This document shows, piece by piece, positions 21,540 to 31,789 of a stretch of DNA of 64,000 bases (positions are counted from its first letter, which is position 1; each line of letters starts with the position of its first letter). A program made the translations under genes and the position numbers. The DNA is from Pictodentalium vernedei (Eukaryota > Mollusca > Scaphopoda > Dentaliida > Dentaliidae). Below the pieces are notes generated by a model. It ran no database searches, had not been told where the DNA came from, and worked only from the letters and a program-made list of their open reading frames with translations. The stretch is from assembly GCA_031216915.1 (NCBI GenBank), contig CM062291.1, positions 39,362,036 through 39,426,035 on the forward strand, read 5' to 3'.

Positions 21540-22087
21540 CAGTGCTGGAAATGAACAAAATTGACGGGTGCAGTCTAAAGCTTCCGCGAAATCAGAGAAG
21601 AGAATAAATTGCACCCGTAAAAGTTAGTATTTGAATTTTCGAGGGAATACTGTCACCACAACACCCGAAACCTTAACCCTTTGAACACGAGAGACCACTT
21701 TTCCAGTCGGGAACATGATACGCCATAACGTCATTAAATAAGATGGCTGTTCAGTAAATGTGTCGGGTAGACCAATCAGTATTTTTAACGTGCAGCCCCA
21801 AGGCTGCACGTTGGAAATATTGATTGGTCTATCCCAAATAATGAATATGGACTCTTCTAATTGCTACCATTGAACTGGCATGGCAGATACCAGATAATTA
21901 TGACGGTAACTTGCCACTGGCCACAGTGTGCCGCTTTCTCAAAACAGCACACATGTATATGCCCTCACAGTATATTAGTGCCCCACAATATTTTTCAACG
22001 AGTGCATTTTTTTAGCTCCCGTAAAATAGAAATCCCGGGTGCTGACGGGAGCAATTGCACTGGCACCCGTCTCATTTCCGGAATTTG
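21540..22087 (+). mobile_element. hAT-type MITE with central hairpin, copy 1
   Basis: Starts CAGTGCTGGAAATGAACAAA and ends cccgtctcatttccggaat, the reverse of its own start. The subterminal acgggtgcag / gcacccgt is also inverted. A central hairpin at about 21763-21840 (agaccaatcagtatttttaa, cgtgcagccccaaggctgca). It lies in the SINE head and 60 bp from a splice donor of the minus-strand gene. The 8-bp duplication is not recognisable here; the sister copy at 34139 shows it. Confidence 0.8.
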
Positions 22088-22146
22088 GTCTTGTGTCAAG
22101 GATATTAACTGTAAAAACTAAAATACAATTGTCACGTGACTCTCAC

Positions 22147-24177
22147 CTGTATTATCAACAGCATCGCGTTCCGCACAAGCAGAAGTGCATTCACTACCAT
22201 GTTTGTCAGCATCATAAGCGAACAGTAAATCAGCAACAACAGCTTCATCATCCTCTATCAAATCTTTCGCATCCCGACCGTCTCTTTCTGGAGAAGGAAA
22301 ACTTGCCAGGCGCTCTTCACTAAAACTATCGACTTCCATGGCTGTCTGTATCATTTGTCGACTTACTTCCTTAATATGAGAATCGATCAGGAACAGATCT
22401 CTATCCGACTTAGCACAGTTTGTGTTTGGAAGAGCAGCAAAATGGTGAAATGAAGGAATCTTCCTTTCTTCTGAAATAACTATTTCATCTCTTGTCTCTC
22501 TCCCTTTTATGTTGTGACAACTGAAGGAATCGGAGGACTTTTCGCGCCTTTCTGGCTCAGCAGATATTTCCAGTAATGCGTTTTTCACTTCTGTTCTCGG
22601 AGACCATGTACTTTCCACCAATGGAGAACTTGCCGAAGGAAGCTGCTCAATATTTCCCGACGTAGTACCTACCCAATTATGACAAGTTTCCACACTGACA
22701 TCTTCTGAAAGACTGGGATTTCTATCAATTACATTGTCCGACAAACCTATAAAATCTTCACCTTTGTTATACACAACATTTTCGTTCACGTTGTGTTCCG
22801 ACTTTTTTGTTTGCTTCGTTTTCAGTTTCTTCTTTACTTTTTTCCTCCCCAGGTCATTTGAACTATTCATTTTTCCGTGATTTTCACCCTCTGTCTTTTC
22901 TGAAAGACTTTTTCCGCTCTTTTCTTTTCGACCTGGTCTATTTTGTTCCACATTTTCTTGATTTATATCCGGTTTGCTCCCTTCGATGTCTGCTTCTTCT
23001 TTCAATAACTCTTCCTTGACCGTATCTTCAACAGATCGGCGTAAATAAATCTTTCGATTGAAGTTTGGTCCAGCTGGTTCGGGTAAGGTCTGTATGAGCA
23101 TGATGTGTTCATCTTTCATATGTTCTTCGATTACATTTTCAACAGGTTTGGGTAATGATATTTTTCTATTAAGACATGGGACTAAGATAGGAAGGTCAGA
23201 AATACCCGTTACCCATCGAGTGTCGTCTGTTATTTCACCACCCTCGCTTGTTGGTTTTAGTGGTTGAAAGGTCGGTCGATCAATGCGGGGTAGATTCTGT
23301 ATCATCATAATGTTCTGATCCAATAATCTTTGAGTTGACGGCTTTCTACGCTCTGATTTCAGCATATCTTCACTGCACAAGTTGGTCTCGTATTTGGAAG
23401 AAGTGCTACCACTTTCATCGTCCTCAACGGAATCTAAACGAGAAGCTCTCCCCGAATATGTGTTTTTCGTTTCAGTACTACTCCTTGAATCAACAGGAGC
23501 GATGTTTAATTCAGATAAAACGAAATCTGCTGTCTGCGCAACAGATGAAGACTCAGCTTGCACCCGTACACTTGGCGAGCAAAATTGTTCGGAATCCGAG
23601 TCACTGGTTTCGGAGTAATTTTCAACCTGACTGTTGAAAGTTTTATTAATTCCGTTCTTCGAGTCTAAAAGATGACATGTATTTTCAAATAATAGTTTGC
23701 TTTCCTTTGTCATTTTATTGCTTATATCAATCATATATTTGTCATCGTTGTAACCATCCATACCCACCATGGTTACAGGGGCCTCATTATGACAAAACGA
23801 TGGAGATGAAGTCTCATTATGGATAGAATATATATCCCCACTTGATTCGCACGAAGGTAGCATGCTGTTAGACTGTATCACAGACAAGTCTGTGTTAGAA
23901 GATGAAGTAAGTGCCCTGATTGCACTGTCAAATTCATCAGAATCATTTGACCTTGAATCTTTCGACTGTAGTGTGGCCGAATTGGAAGACTTGGTGTCTT
24001 GCTCACGTTTTTTATATTTCCACGAGTTAATTTGATCGTTGACTAGAATTCGCTGCGTGATGTCTAGATTGAGCACATTCTGAAGATGATGGTCGACTTC
24101 ACTATTCAACACTTCCACTGCTTTTTCCGTGTTCTCACCAAATATGTTCACAGCTGGCGTTATCAAATCAGGCACGC
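22147..24177 (-). CDS. Large internal exon of an unidentified serine-rich, charged protein
   Basis: A 2031-bp exon (677 codons) bounded by a 3' splice site (tgtttatacttatag) and donor ACAG|GTGAGA, both phase 1, so the exon is symmetric. The frame is open throughout. The product is rich in Ser, Glu, Asp and Lys with almost no hydrophobic runs, suggesting a disordered soluble protein. About residues 285-390 carry an internal duplication: NIMMIQNLPRIDRPTF and HIMLIQTLPEPAGPNF, each near an NRKI-x-L segment followed by an acidic stretch (VENVIEEHMKDE; VEDTVKEELLKEE). A basic patch KKVKKKLKTKQTKK near residue 450 could be a nuclear localisation signal. The N-terminal 50 residues (VPDLITPAVNIFGENTEKAV ... 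NLDITQRILVNDQINSW) look the most structured. The exon joins in frame to the one at 29572-29835. I do not recognise the family and give no function. Confidence 0.85.
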
Positions 24178-24202
24178 CTATAAGTATAAACACAGCAAAT
24201 GC

Positions 24203-24566
24203 ATTTATTTGGGGTTTTAACGACACTTTCGACAGCCAGGGTCACCTCGCGTCGAACACTTTTACGGGTGGAGGAAGCCGGGGTACCCAAAGAGATCCAC
24301 CGAGACCGAGAAAAGGCGAGCGACTGAAGACTCCAGAACGTACTAGTACTAATTCCACACAAGCAGGGTTAGAACTGGTTGAAGACAAATGCACCATCGG
24401 TGTTCAGTGCGCCTTAGTACACAGCGTCATCGTGCCTCCCCCACGTGGGCAATCGGGCTTTAGTGCCTTGCACAAGGACACAACGTAGTTACCCCGGGGT
24501 GAATGGAACCGTGGACCTTTCGATTTAAAGACCATTGCCTTAACAACTGTGTCATCGCGCTCCCGC
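24203..24566 (-). mobile_element. tRNA-headed SINE next to the splice acceptor
   Basis: Reversed tail ttatttggggttttaacgac at the left, META-like block (tgccttgcacaaggacacaa), then a head read on minus as gggagcgcgatgacacagtt with B box-like cacggttccattcacc. Same strand as the gene. Its tail lies beside the branch-point region of the exon at 24177. Confidence 0.88.
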
Positions 24567-24674
24567 ACGGCTAATAGAGCAAGAGAGAAAACGAGCGAAA
24601 GCGCAATCGAATGAATGTGAGTGTGTTCAGGGCGAAACCGGGGGCTTATATTTCGACGAGAATCTGAGAATCGA

Positions 24675-24896
24675 TCGGCCAGCGCTATTCACAAAAATCG
24701 CCAATTTATTTTCTTTATTTTTTTCATTTTTTGTTTCAAAAATGTAGGTTATGACCTCTCTTTGGAACGAGCTCGTCGAGGTCGTTCCAAAGAGGGGTCA
24801 TAACCTATGTGTTTGAGACAAAACATGAAAAAAATTAGTTATTGAAGAATTTTGTTTTGCACGTGTTGTCAGCTTTTCATGTTAGGTAAAGAGATT
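24675..24896 (-). mobile_element. piggyBac-like MITE (variant A), left end lost
   Basis: Begins inside the ggccagcgctattcac arm without its CCCTTT end; right end GTTAGGTAAAGAG then attaa. Core tttggaacgagctcgtcgag with an asymmetric substitution (gaggtcgttccaaag). Confidence 0.75.
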
Positions 24897-25036
24897 AAAT
24901 ACGAAGGCGAGAAGCCCATGCATCACAACTACTCTATGTTTTAATCCACAAACAAATTTCCTGACTTTTTTAAAACTATAATTTCCATTGACAAATATTC
25001 CAACTACATCATCAAGACATGCCTTTGAATAAGGCA

Positions 25037-25429
25037 TGGGGGCGCGGTGGCGTTGTGGTAACCGGTTCTCGTCAGATCACTGAAGTGAAGCAACGTCGAG
25101 CCCGGTTAATCATTGGATGGGCGACAGTCTGAGCGATCAATTCGGACTCTCGAGTTGTGTCCTTGGGCAAGGCACTTAACCCCGATCGTCCACATGGGAG
25201 CACGATGACGCCGTGTACTAGGACGTACTGCACGTCGATGGTACACATGTCTTCAACCAATCTAACCCTGCCTGTGCTGCAGTACGGATGTTGGGGAGCT
25301 GGCAGCTGCTCGTCGTTGCTCGGTGGTTCTCTCCGGGTACTCCGGTTTCCTCCACCCGTAAAACGGTCACGGTCATGATTAGCCATTGTGCATAAGTATA
25401 TGACCTTAAACACAAATAAATAAATAAAA

Positions 25430-25480
<51 letters not shown>
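25037..25480 (+). mobile_element. 5S-rRNA-headed SINE
   Basis: After gggggcgcggtggcgttgtg comes ccggttctcgtcagatcac, then gtgaagcaacgtcgagcccg and gttaatcattggatgggcga, which follow the 5S rRNA internal promoter region (A box, intermediate element, C box). The rest is the same META-like body as in the tRNA-headed SINEs, ending with about 85 bp of AAAT units. Confidence 0.9.
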
Positions 25481-25481
25481 A

Positions 25482-25710
25482 GTAACGCCAAAAACCGGCC
25501 AGCGCTATACACAAAAATCGCCAATCAATTTTCAATATATTTTTCAATTTTGTCTCAAAAACATAGGTTATGACCTCTCATTGGAACGAGCTCTTCCAGC
25601 TCGCTCCAAAGAGGGGTCATAACCTTTGTTTTTTAGACAAAAAATGAAAAACATGAGTTATTCAAAAAATCTGTTTGCAGGTGTCGGTTGCTTTTCATGT
25701 TTGGTAAGGG
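25482..25710 (-). mobile_element. piggyBac-like MITE (variant A) abutting a SINE tail
   Basis: The left end is replaced by the SINE tail; it starts at aacgccaaaaaccggcc. Right end ttggtaaggg followed by TTAA (25711-25714). Core arms are partly mutated (gctcttccagctcgctccaa). Confidence 0.78.
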
Positions 25711-25794
25711 TTAAATAATAAATCTTGAGCCCTAATGAGTTTCAAACACGATGATATAAAAATACACGTCTGCAACACATTTTGATTCTTTGCA

Positions 25795-26030
25795 CAGAAA
25801 GCACTGTGTCTACCGGAGCGTCAACAGACAAACGGACAGACATGGTGAAGTCAATATAACCTCTACAACTTCGGACAGACATGGTGAAGTCAATATAACC
25901 TCTACAACTTCGTGGGGGAGGGGGATATAACAACAACAACGACGGCGACACGATAGCGGCGAATACCGCAACAGTAACGACAACAGCAGCAACATCAGCA
26001 TCATCAACAGCAACAACAAACCCAGTCAGA
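25795..26030 (+). repeat. Short tandem duplication and CAA/GAC-rich simple sequence
   Basis: cggacagacatggtgaagtc with caatataacctctacaactt occurs twice in tandem (25833-25912). Then acaacaacaacgacggcgac and related triplets to about 26020. Confidence 0.7.
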
Positions 26031-26150
26031 ACATTGGATAAAAACGCTTTTTGAAACTAGAAACTGTTTTAGCACACTAAAACATATGTTCCCCCTTCCT
26101 TTCTATTTAATGCACGGCAAATTATATATACATGAATAATATTGACAATC

Positions 26151-26686
26151 ATGCCAAATATTTAAGGTCTAGGTCAAAAGACAAAAAAGTTCTGGTCCGG
26201 ACAAAGTTTCCCTTAAAAAACACATAAATCTGACCTTCAGGTCAAAGGCCAAGGTCACATGAAGGTCACTATGGTACGGGACACACCGGCTCATGGTGAT
26301 ACATCCACATGCCAAATATCTAAGGTCTAGGTCAAAAGACAAAAAAATTATGCACCGGACAAAGTTTCCCTTAAAAAGCACATAAATCTGACCTTCAGGT
26401 CAAAGGTCAAGGTCACATGAAGGTCACTATGGTACGCGACACACTGGCCCATGGTGATACATCCACATGCCAAATATCTATGGTCTAGGTCAAAAGACAA
26501 AAAAGTTATGCACCGGACAAAGTTTCCCTTAAAAAGCACATAAATCTGACCTTCAGGTAAAAGGTCAAGGTCACATGAAGGTCACTATGGTACGCGACAC
26601 ACCGGCTCATGGCGATACATCCACATGCCAAATATCTAAGGTCTAGGTCAATGGACAAAAAAGTTATGCCCCGGACAAAGTTTGTA
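26151..26686 (+). repeat. 158-bp satellite, 3.4 units, with nuclear-receptor-like half-sites
   Basis: Unit starts at 26151, 26309, 26467 and 26625 give an exact period of 158 bp. Each full unit holds tgaccttcaggtcaaaggtc followed by aaggtcacatgaaggtcac. That includes AGGTCA-A-AGGTCA (a DR1; changed in the first and third units, where the second or first half-site is mutated) and TCAAGGTCA (the extended half-site bound by ERR/SF-1-type receptors). The motif arrangement is seen directly; any binding is inference. Confidence 0.9.
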
Positions 26687-26689
26687 TGA

Positions 26690-27200
26690 GAAGAAGAAGA
26701 AGAAGAAGAAGAAGAAGAAGAAGAAGAAGAAGAAGAAGATGAAGAAGAAGAAAGAAGAAGAAGAAGAAGAAGAAGAAAGAAGAAGAAAGAAGAAGAAGAA
26801 GAAGAAGAAGAAGAAGAAGGAGAAGAGAAGAAAGAAGAAGAAAGAAGAAGAAGAAGAAGAAGAAGAAGAAGAAGAAGAAGGAGAAGAGAAGAAAGAAGAA
26901 GAAAGAAGAAGAAGAAGAAGAAGAAGAAGAAGAAGAAGAAGAAGAAGAAGAAGAAAGAAGAAGAAGAAGAAGAAGAAGAAGAAGAAGGAGAAGAGAAGAA
27001 AGAAGAAGAAAGAAGAAGAAGAAGAAGAAGAAGAAGAAGAAGAAGAAGAAGAAGAAGAAGAAGAAGGAGAAGAGAAGAAAGAAGAAGAAAGAAGAAGAAG
27101 AAGAAGAAGAAGAAGAAGAAGAAGAAGAAGAAGAAGAAGAAGAAGAAGAAGAAGAAAGAAGAAGAAGAAGAAAGAAGAAGAAGAGGAAGAAGAAGAAGAG
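26690..27200 (+). repeat. (GAA)n purine tract, about 510 bp
   Basis: Almost pure A/G on the plus strand, GAA units broken by GAAA and GGA variants, with a longer repeated block (ggagaagagaagaaagaaga, seen at about 26818, 26879, 26987 and 27065). Such mirror-symmetric purine tracts can form triplex DNA. In the sense of the minus-strand gene it is a TTC tract in an intron. The apparent Lys/Glu/Arg reading frames are an artefact of the repeat. Confidence 0.95.
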
Positions 27201-27204
27201 TGCT

Positions 27205-27650
27205 CTGAGGGCCTGCTAAAACTTAGTAATATCCTTGTGATTTACAAATATAATATCACAAAGGCATATCATAGACAGAGTTGTTCACAAGCATATTTAA
27301 AGAATTTGTATAAGGGAAATTTACTGTTCGCCGCAATTTCGACATTTTTATGAAAATCGTAGCTTACCGCTTGAGAATTTATGCAAAATATATTTTCAAA
27401 AGTTCAAAAAGGAGTTTACCCGTTGTAATTTATCGACGCTATACGTCACATTAGCTGTACTCACCACGAGCGCGCAGCTCGAGCTGATGGGTAAAAATGA
27501 GAAATTTGACATTAATCAATCGAAAAAATATTATCCAATATTCAGGGCGTCAAGGAGGGTGTAATTTTCCCCGGTTGGGGCATATTTTGTCAGGACTGCA
27601 ATCACTGTATGGAGTTTTCCGTTTTCTCTTGCGAATATAATGTGATTTTT
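27205..27650. other. No feature seen (intronic)
   Basis: Unique AT-rich sequence inside the intron. Confidence 0.5.
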
Positions 27651-27653
27651 TCA

Positions 27654-27896
27654 CTCTTTACCCAACGTAACGGTCAAAACCGGCCAGCGCTATTCTCAAA
27701 AATCGCCAATTAATTTTCATGTTTTTCATTTTTTGTCTCAAAAACATAGGTTATGACCCCTCATTGGAACGAGCTCGTCGAGCTCGTTCCAATGAGGGGT
27801 CATAACCTATGTTTTGGAGACAAAAAATGAAAAAAAATTACTTATTCAAGAATTTTTTTTTGCAAGTGTCGTCTGCTTTTCATGTTAGGTAAAGAG
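27654..27896 (-). mobile_element. piggyBac-like palindromic MITE, complete (variant A)
   Basis: 243 bp, ends CTCTTTACCCAACG and GTTAGGTAAAGAG. Right flank TTAA (27897-27900), left flank TTCA, a probable later mutation. The core hairpin from gtctcaaaaacataggttat is perfect except one base. Confidence 0.85.
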
Positions 27897-27959
27897 TTAA
27901 AGGACTTGATATGATATTTGGACTTCCATCACACACAATCGATCAAGCAAATGGAGGTC

Positions 27960-28740
27960 TGCAGTCAAGGGCGCCGGAAGCAGGGTGGCAACTACCACCT
28001 TTACCTCGGGGGTAGGAGGAAACGCATGTCCTTTTCGCCACAATTGCACTGGTGAAAAAGACTATATTTTAACCCCCGCCACCGCCCATTCCCAATCGGT
28101 CATGTTCGCGACGCCCCCGCTGTGATGTTCACTTTAATGTTTGTACATGCGATCAAAGAGACCGGTACATTATTTTTTGGAAGCGGCATCATTTCCACGC
28201 CTCTACCAAATTATCAGTCTGTTTTATTCTCAAAAGTTAGTGTATTTGTACGTTCCCAGCTTATTTTCAATCCAATTTGACAAAAACTTATTGCGTTAAG
28301 TAACATCTAACAACTTGACTTTTCTGGAGTCAGTTGCTCGCTAAATTAATTCCTTGAAGACAACAAATGAAATTTAGCACCATTTTTGAGTTTCAATCAG
28401 TGGTGTAGCCACCAGAGGGTGGGGGTGGGGATTGGTTGGGAGCCTTGCCCCCTCACTTTTTGCTGTTCCAAACATTAGCCCAGTGCAACTTTCACCCAAC
28501 ACACAGCCCTAAAATGGGCTTCAATATAGGGGTACACACGCTACAAATGCCTAAGATTCACTCTTAGAGCACTGAATTTTGCAGAATTTTTAGGGGGGGG
28601 GGAGGGGTGGTGGAGTTAGTCCTAAATCCCCGGTCATTATTCCGTCCTCTCACTTCAATGGAGGGAAGTGTGGGGAGGGGTAACGACCAGTCTCCTAGTT
28701 AGGACTAGGGGAGGACCCAGAAACCACACACAACAACCTT
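27960..28740. repeat. Unclassified repeats, including a hairpin with a second copy at 46.4 kb
   Basis: 27965-28100 shares gcgccggaagc and a following pattern with 42622-42720. 28500-28735 matches 46330-46520: acgctacaaatgcctaagat, gttagtcctaaat, then a hairpin (cctctcacttcaatggaggg) and gtaacgaccagtctcctagt. A G-run lies at 28593-28602. Confidence 0.6.
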
Positions 28741-28743
28741 TAA

Positions 28744-28989
28744 CCCTTTTCCGAACATGAAAGACAGACGACACTTGCAAATAAAAGCCTTGAATAACTA
28801 AATTTGCTAATTTTTTGCCTTAAAAACATAGCATATGATCCTTCATTGGAACGAGCTCATCGAGCTCGTTCCAATGAGGGGTCATATGCTATGTTTTTGA
28901 GACAAAAAAAAACGAAAAAATAACGAAAATTGAAAGGTGATTTTTGTGAATAGCGCTGACCGGTTTTGGCCGTTACGTTGGGTAAAGGG
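28744..28989 (+). mobile_element. piggyBac-like palindromic MITE, complete (variant A)
   Basis: TTAA at 28740-28743 and 28990-28993, ends CCCTTTTCCGAAC and GTTGGGTAAAGGG, 246 bp. The hairpin arm reads aaaaacatagcatatgatcc, a compensated change on both arms relative to other copies (gcatatg instead of ggttatg). Confidence 0.88.
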
Positions 28990-29163
28990 TTAAAATCACC
29001 CCCCCCCCCTCCCCCAGGAAAAAAGTGGGTGTAGCAACCATTATTCTAGAATCCTATCTACGCGCCTGGTTTTAATGAACGACACTGAATGCGCAATGCA
29101 CCATTGACTGAAAAACATTGACTAAGGTGGTGTAGGTTTAGTTTCTTGCTTACCACTGTTATC

Positions 29164-29562
29164 TGGGGCGAGGTGGCGTCGCGGTAACCAGTTCTCGTCA
29201 GATCACCGAAGTTAAGCAACGTCGAGCGCGGTTAGCAGTTGGATGGGTGACCGTTTCAGCGACTAATTCGTGCTCCCGCTATGTGTCCTTGGGCAAACAA
29301 CTTAAACCCGATAGACAACATGGGGGTACGATGACGCTGTGTACTAATGCGTACTGCACGTCGATGGTGCACATGTCTTCAACCAATCTAACCCTGCCTG
29401 TGCCGCGATGCAGAGTTCTGATGTTCGAGAGCTGACAGCTGCTCGTCGTTGCTCGGTGGTTCTCTCCGGGTAATCCGTCTTCCTCCGCCCGTAAAACTGT
29501 CACCGACATGATGTGACCCTGGCTGTTAATGTGTCGTTAAACCCCAATCAAAAAAAAAAAAT
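29164..29562 (+). mobile_element. 5S-rRNA-headed SINE beside the splice donor
   Basis: ggggcgaggtggcgtcgcgg, then ccagttctcgtcagatcacc, gaagttaagcaacgtcgagc and ttggatgggtgaccg (best 5S match in the window). The tail is ctgttaatgtgtcgttaaac then A12 rather than AAAT units. Opposite strand to the gene; its A-run ends 10 bp from the donor at 29571. Confidence 0.9.
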
Positions 29563-29571
29563 CAGTGTTAC

Positions 29572-29835
29572 CTGCGCTTGTCTTCGACTTGTGCTTCTGG
29601 AGTTTTCGCCTTGAAAGTATTTTATGACTCTTCTGACGTAATTTGGGGGACACAGCATAGCTAGATGTTACTTTGGTTACTTTGAGGAAGCCGTCGATGT
29701 CTGCATTATCATGCTCACCTACATCAGAGTGAGTCAAAATCTCAAAATCTTCCTCGTCTGACATTGCGCACAATGAACTCTCACAGCATGATGTTTCTGT
29801 ATGTTTCAGCAGCCCCGTTTGTTTATTAATATTTT
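29572..29835 (-). CDS. Internal exon, N-terminal to the large exon, unidentified protein
   Basis: 264-bp exon bounded by a strong 3' splice site (ttttacttttattttcag) and donor CGCAG|GTAACA. Both boundaries are phase 1, matching the 22147-24177 exon exactly; the joined codon gives Gly (…KTSA-G-VPDL…). The 88 codons include SDEEDFEILTHSDVGEHDNA, an acidic stretch, and then SPKLRQKSHKILSRRKLQKH, a basic stretch that could bind nucleic acid or act in nuclear import. No known domain is recognised. An internal ATG (MSDEEDF) could serve as a start in a shorter transcript, but the frame is open upstream to the acceptor, so an internal exon is preferred. Confidence 0.8.
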
Positions 29836-30060
29836 CTGAAAATAAAAGTAAAAAGCTAATTTAATTTTGGTGATCAGTATTTATTTTGGTTAACTGATAT
29901 ATTTTTTGTCAAATTTTATTGGAAAGAAGATATAAGCATTCTTTAATTAAACTGTGACGAAATACATTCTTATGAAAAATGCAACTCGCCTGGATCTGAA
30001 CCCTGAATCTTACTTTGGAGCTTTTATCACAGCGAAGAAGTTAGATACAATTCTTTTATA
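29836..30060. other. Upstream intron, no further exon seen
   Basis: The next intron of the minus-strand gene should begin here. I found no convincing upstream exon with a phase-1 donor between here and the right edge. Confidence 0.4.
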
Positions 30061-30061
30061 T

Positions 30062-30240
30062 TCAGGGACGGTGGAACGATTTTGAAAGTTGGGGGACTGG
30101 ATCTGGCGGTGGGTGGTCGTCGGTATGACGGGCCGACCATGGCTCGGCCCGCCGCACGAAATATTTAAATTCCAGGGTCCCAAAACCCCCATTTCCGTGC
30201 ATCTGAACGGATATTGTTGAGATATTTCAGGAGATGTATT
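30062..30240. repeat. Repeat related to hairpin family G
   Basis: gacgggccgaccatggctcg with gcccgccg forms the hairpin; the flank ttaaattccagggtcccaaa then cccccatttcc and atctgaacggatatt parallels 7540-7600. Confidence 0.6.
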
Positions 30241-30267
30241 TGATAGATTTTACACTTGGAGAGCCGT

Positions 30268-30368
30268 TAAAAAACGTCGGTAAAGCGTACAGGTGAGGTC
30301 TATTTATCAGCTTTGGTCGTAACGACCAAAGCTGATATAGATCTCACCTGTATGCTTTACCTGACGTT
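30268..30368. repeat. 100-bp hairpin
   Basis: gttaaaaaacgtcggtaaag, cgtacaggtgaggtctat and tcagctttggtcg are mirrored to gctttacctgacgttaac, centred on cgtaacg. Confidence 0.8.
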
Positions 30369-31660
30369 AACAGCAATTATAATGTCTGTGGATTAATTAT
30401 CTTGTCTGGGGGTGGATTTGGAACTTGTATGTCTGTAAGATTACGATCTATTTCAGTTAACTGATTTTTTAACAGACTGTTTTCATTTTAGCGTTCACTG
30501 CCACTTACTGCAAGAAATGATCCGAAATCCATCGAAACTGAACCAGTACGAGAGAAACACAGCTGGCGAAAATATGGGGAGAGTCTCTAGATCCGCCCCT
30601 TGTTTCACCAGTCATTGGTTGTGTTAAAATATATGCATACAAACAAATATGGTCCGGCCAAAAAAAATGGGTGGGCTTAAATGTCCAGCTACAAGCACTA
30701 TACTTGTAATGTTGACGACTTCCTGAAAGTTCTTACTGGTCTAAGCAGGCTCGGATTTCTGAAAAATCCAGGGTGGCAATAAACCGCTCACCTGGAACCT
30801 ACTTAAGCGAACAAATTGCTCTCCTGAAATCTTTTTCACTTTTTTGCTTCACAAAGATCTTCTAAAGACTTAGTTAATACCGGGTTGGGTAATTTCTCCT
30901 TCGAGTGCATTCAAGCCAATCAATTTTAAATGAATTAATAAAATGTTAATGAATGAACCTGTATTCATTTTTTACTATCCCCTCCACCCCAGTGTGGTCA
31001 GATCGATCAAGAAGTTCAGGGGGACTGGTACATGTAGTGGCCGACACACACATGTACCCAGCATATTCTGTACACACGTTCCATGGTCCGTCACCGTCAA
31101 AAATAGCTGAAAGTAGGTGAGCAAAAAAGGCTTATGTCGGATTAAATTGCGTGAGCAGTTAAGGCAAGCTAAAAATCGCTTGCGTCAGAATTCCATGACT
31201 GTCTAAGCATTTTCGTTTTTTTTTCAGTTCTCCGCAAATGACCGAGTGCTCTCGCCTTATGTTTGTTGGATCCAAACTTTGAAGCGTCTTTCGAATAGGA
31301 TCTGGAAATGCTCATGACGACACAGACGCGATGCCAGCCTTGCCAGGATCTCCAAATTTTCCGACATGGTGAGGCGATAGTTATAATTTTCCTACAGTGT
31401 TCCCGGGTTGAAACATAACTCAATATACTACTTTAACTTTTACATAATTAATTGGTGGCATCATCCCACATAATTTACAAATTAGGCCCCACAAAGTTGA
31501 TCTCATGTTTCTCAGGCCACTTTTTGTAAAATTGCATGCGGACGGGCGTTTTTTTTTTTATTTTATTTTATTTTTCTTATTATTTCCTTGCCATCAAAAG
31601 TTCATGTTCTTGGTTTGTTTTAGGCCTCGTAATCTACAGAATAGCATGGGTGGTGGTGTA
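30369..31660. other. No gene seen
   Basis: Contains gaaatcctctcctg-like short motifs shared with 35340-35410 (cgaataaatcgctctcctga against cgaacaaattgctctcctga) and a T-run at 31550-31575. No supported exon. Confidence 0.45.
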
Positions 31661-31664
31661 TTTC

Positions 31665-31732
31665 GCCCCTTGAGTGCAAGAAGGCTTTGCAATACTAAAG
31701 CATTGCAAAGCTTTATTGCACTCAAGGGACAA
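31665..31732. repeat. 68-bp hairpin
   Basis: tttcgccccttgagtgcaag pairs with ttgcactcaagggacaaa; the inner stem is ggctttgcaat / attgcaaagct. Confidence 0.8.
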
Positions 31733-31789
31733 ATTTATCATTTTTATTAAATTGGGTCAAATATCAGACATAAACGCTTTAATTTTAAT

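Larger units (their letters stand above)
24178..29571 (-). other. Phase-1 intron of the minus-strand gene, 5.4 kb, repeat-filled
   Basis: GT (29571-29570) to AG (24179-24178). Contents in gene order: SINE (5S head), two MITEs, (GAA/TTC)n, a 158-bp satellite, MITE, SINE, MITE, SINE. A SINE tail starts 10 bp inside the donor and another SINE ends about 24 bp before the acceptor, so both intron ends are squeezed by insertions. Splicing itself is inferred from signals and phase. Confidence 0.75.

Noticed and set aside
25060-25130. Functional 5S rRNA gene
   Set aside because: Only the internal promoter region is 5S-like; it continues into a SINE body with an AAAT tail, as in three other copies.
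26682-27353. A 223-codon frame of Lys, Glu and Arg runs
   Set aside because: It is a translation of the (GAA)n tract; all three frames give homopolymers and the repeat is intronic.
31270-31390. Short frame starting MSENLEILARLASRLC with a good start context, a possible first exon
   Set aside because: No phase-1 splice donor follows before the stop, so it cannot join the exon at 29835 as it stands.
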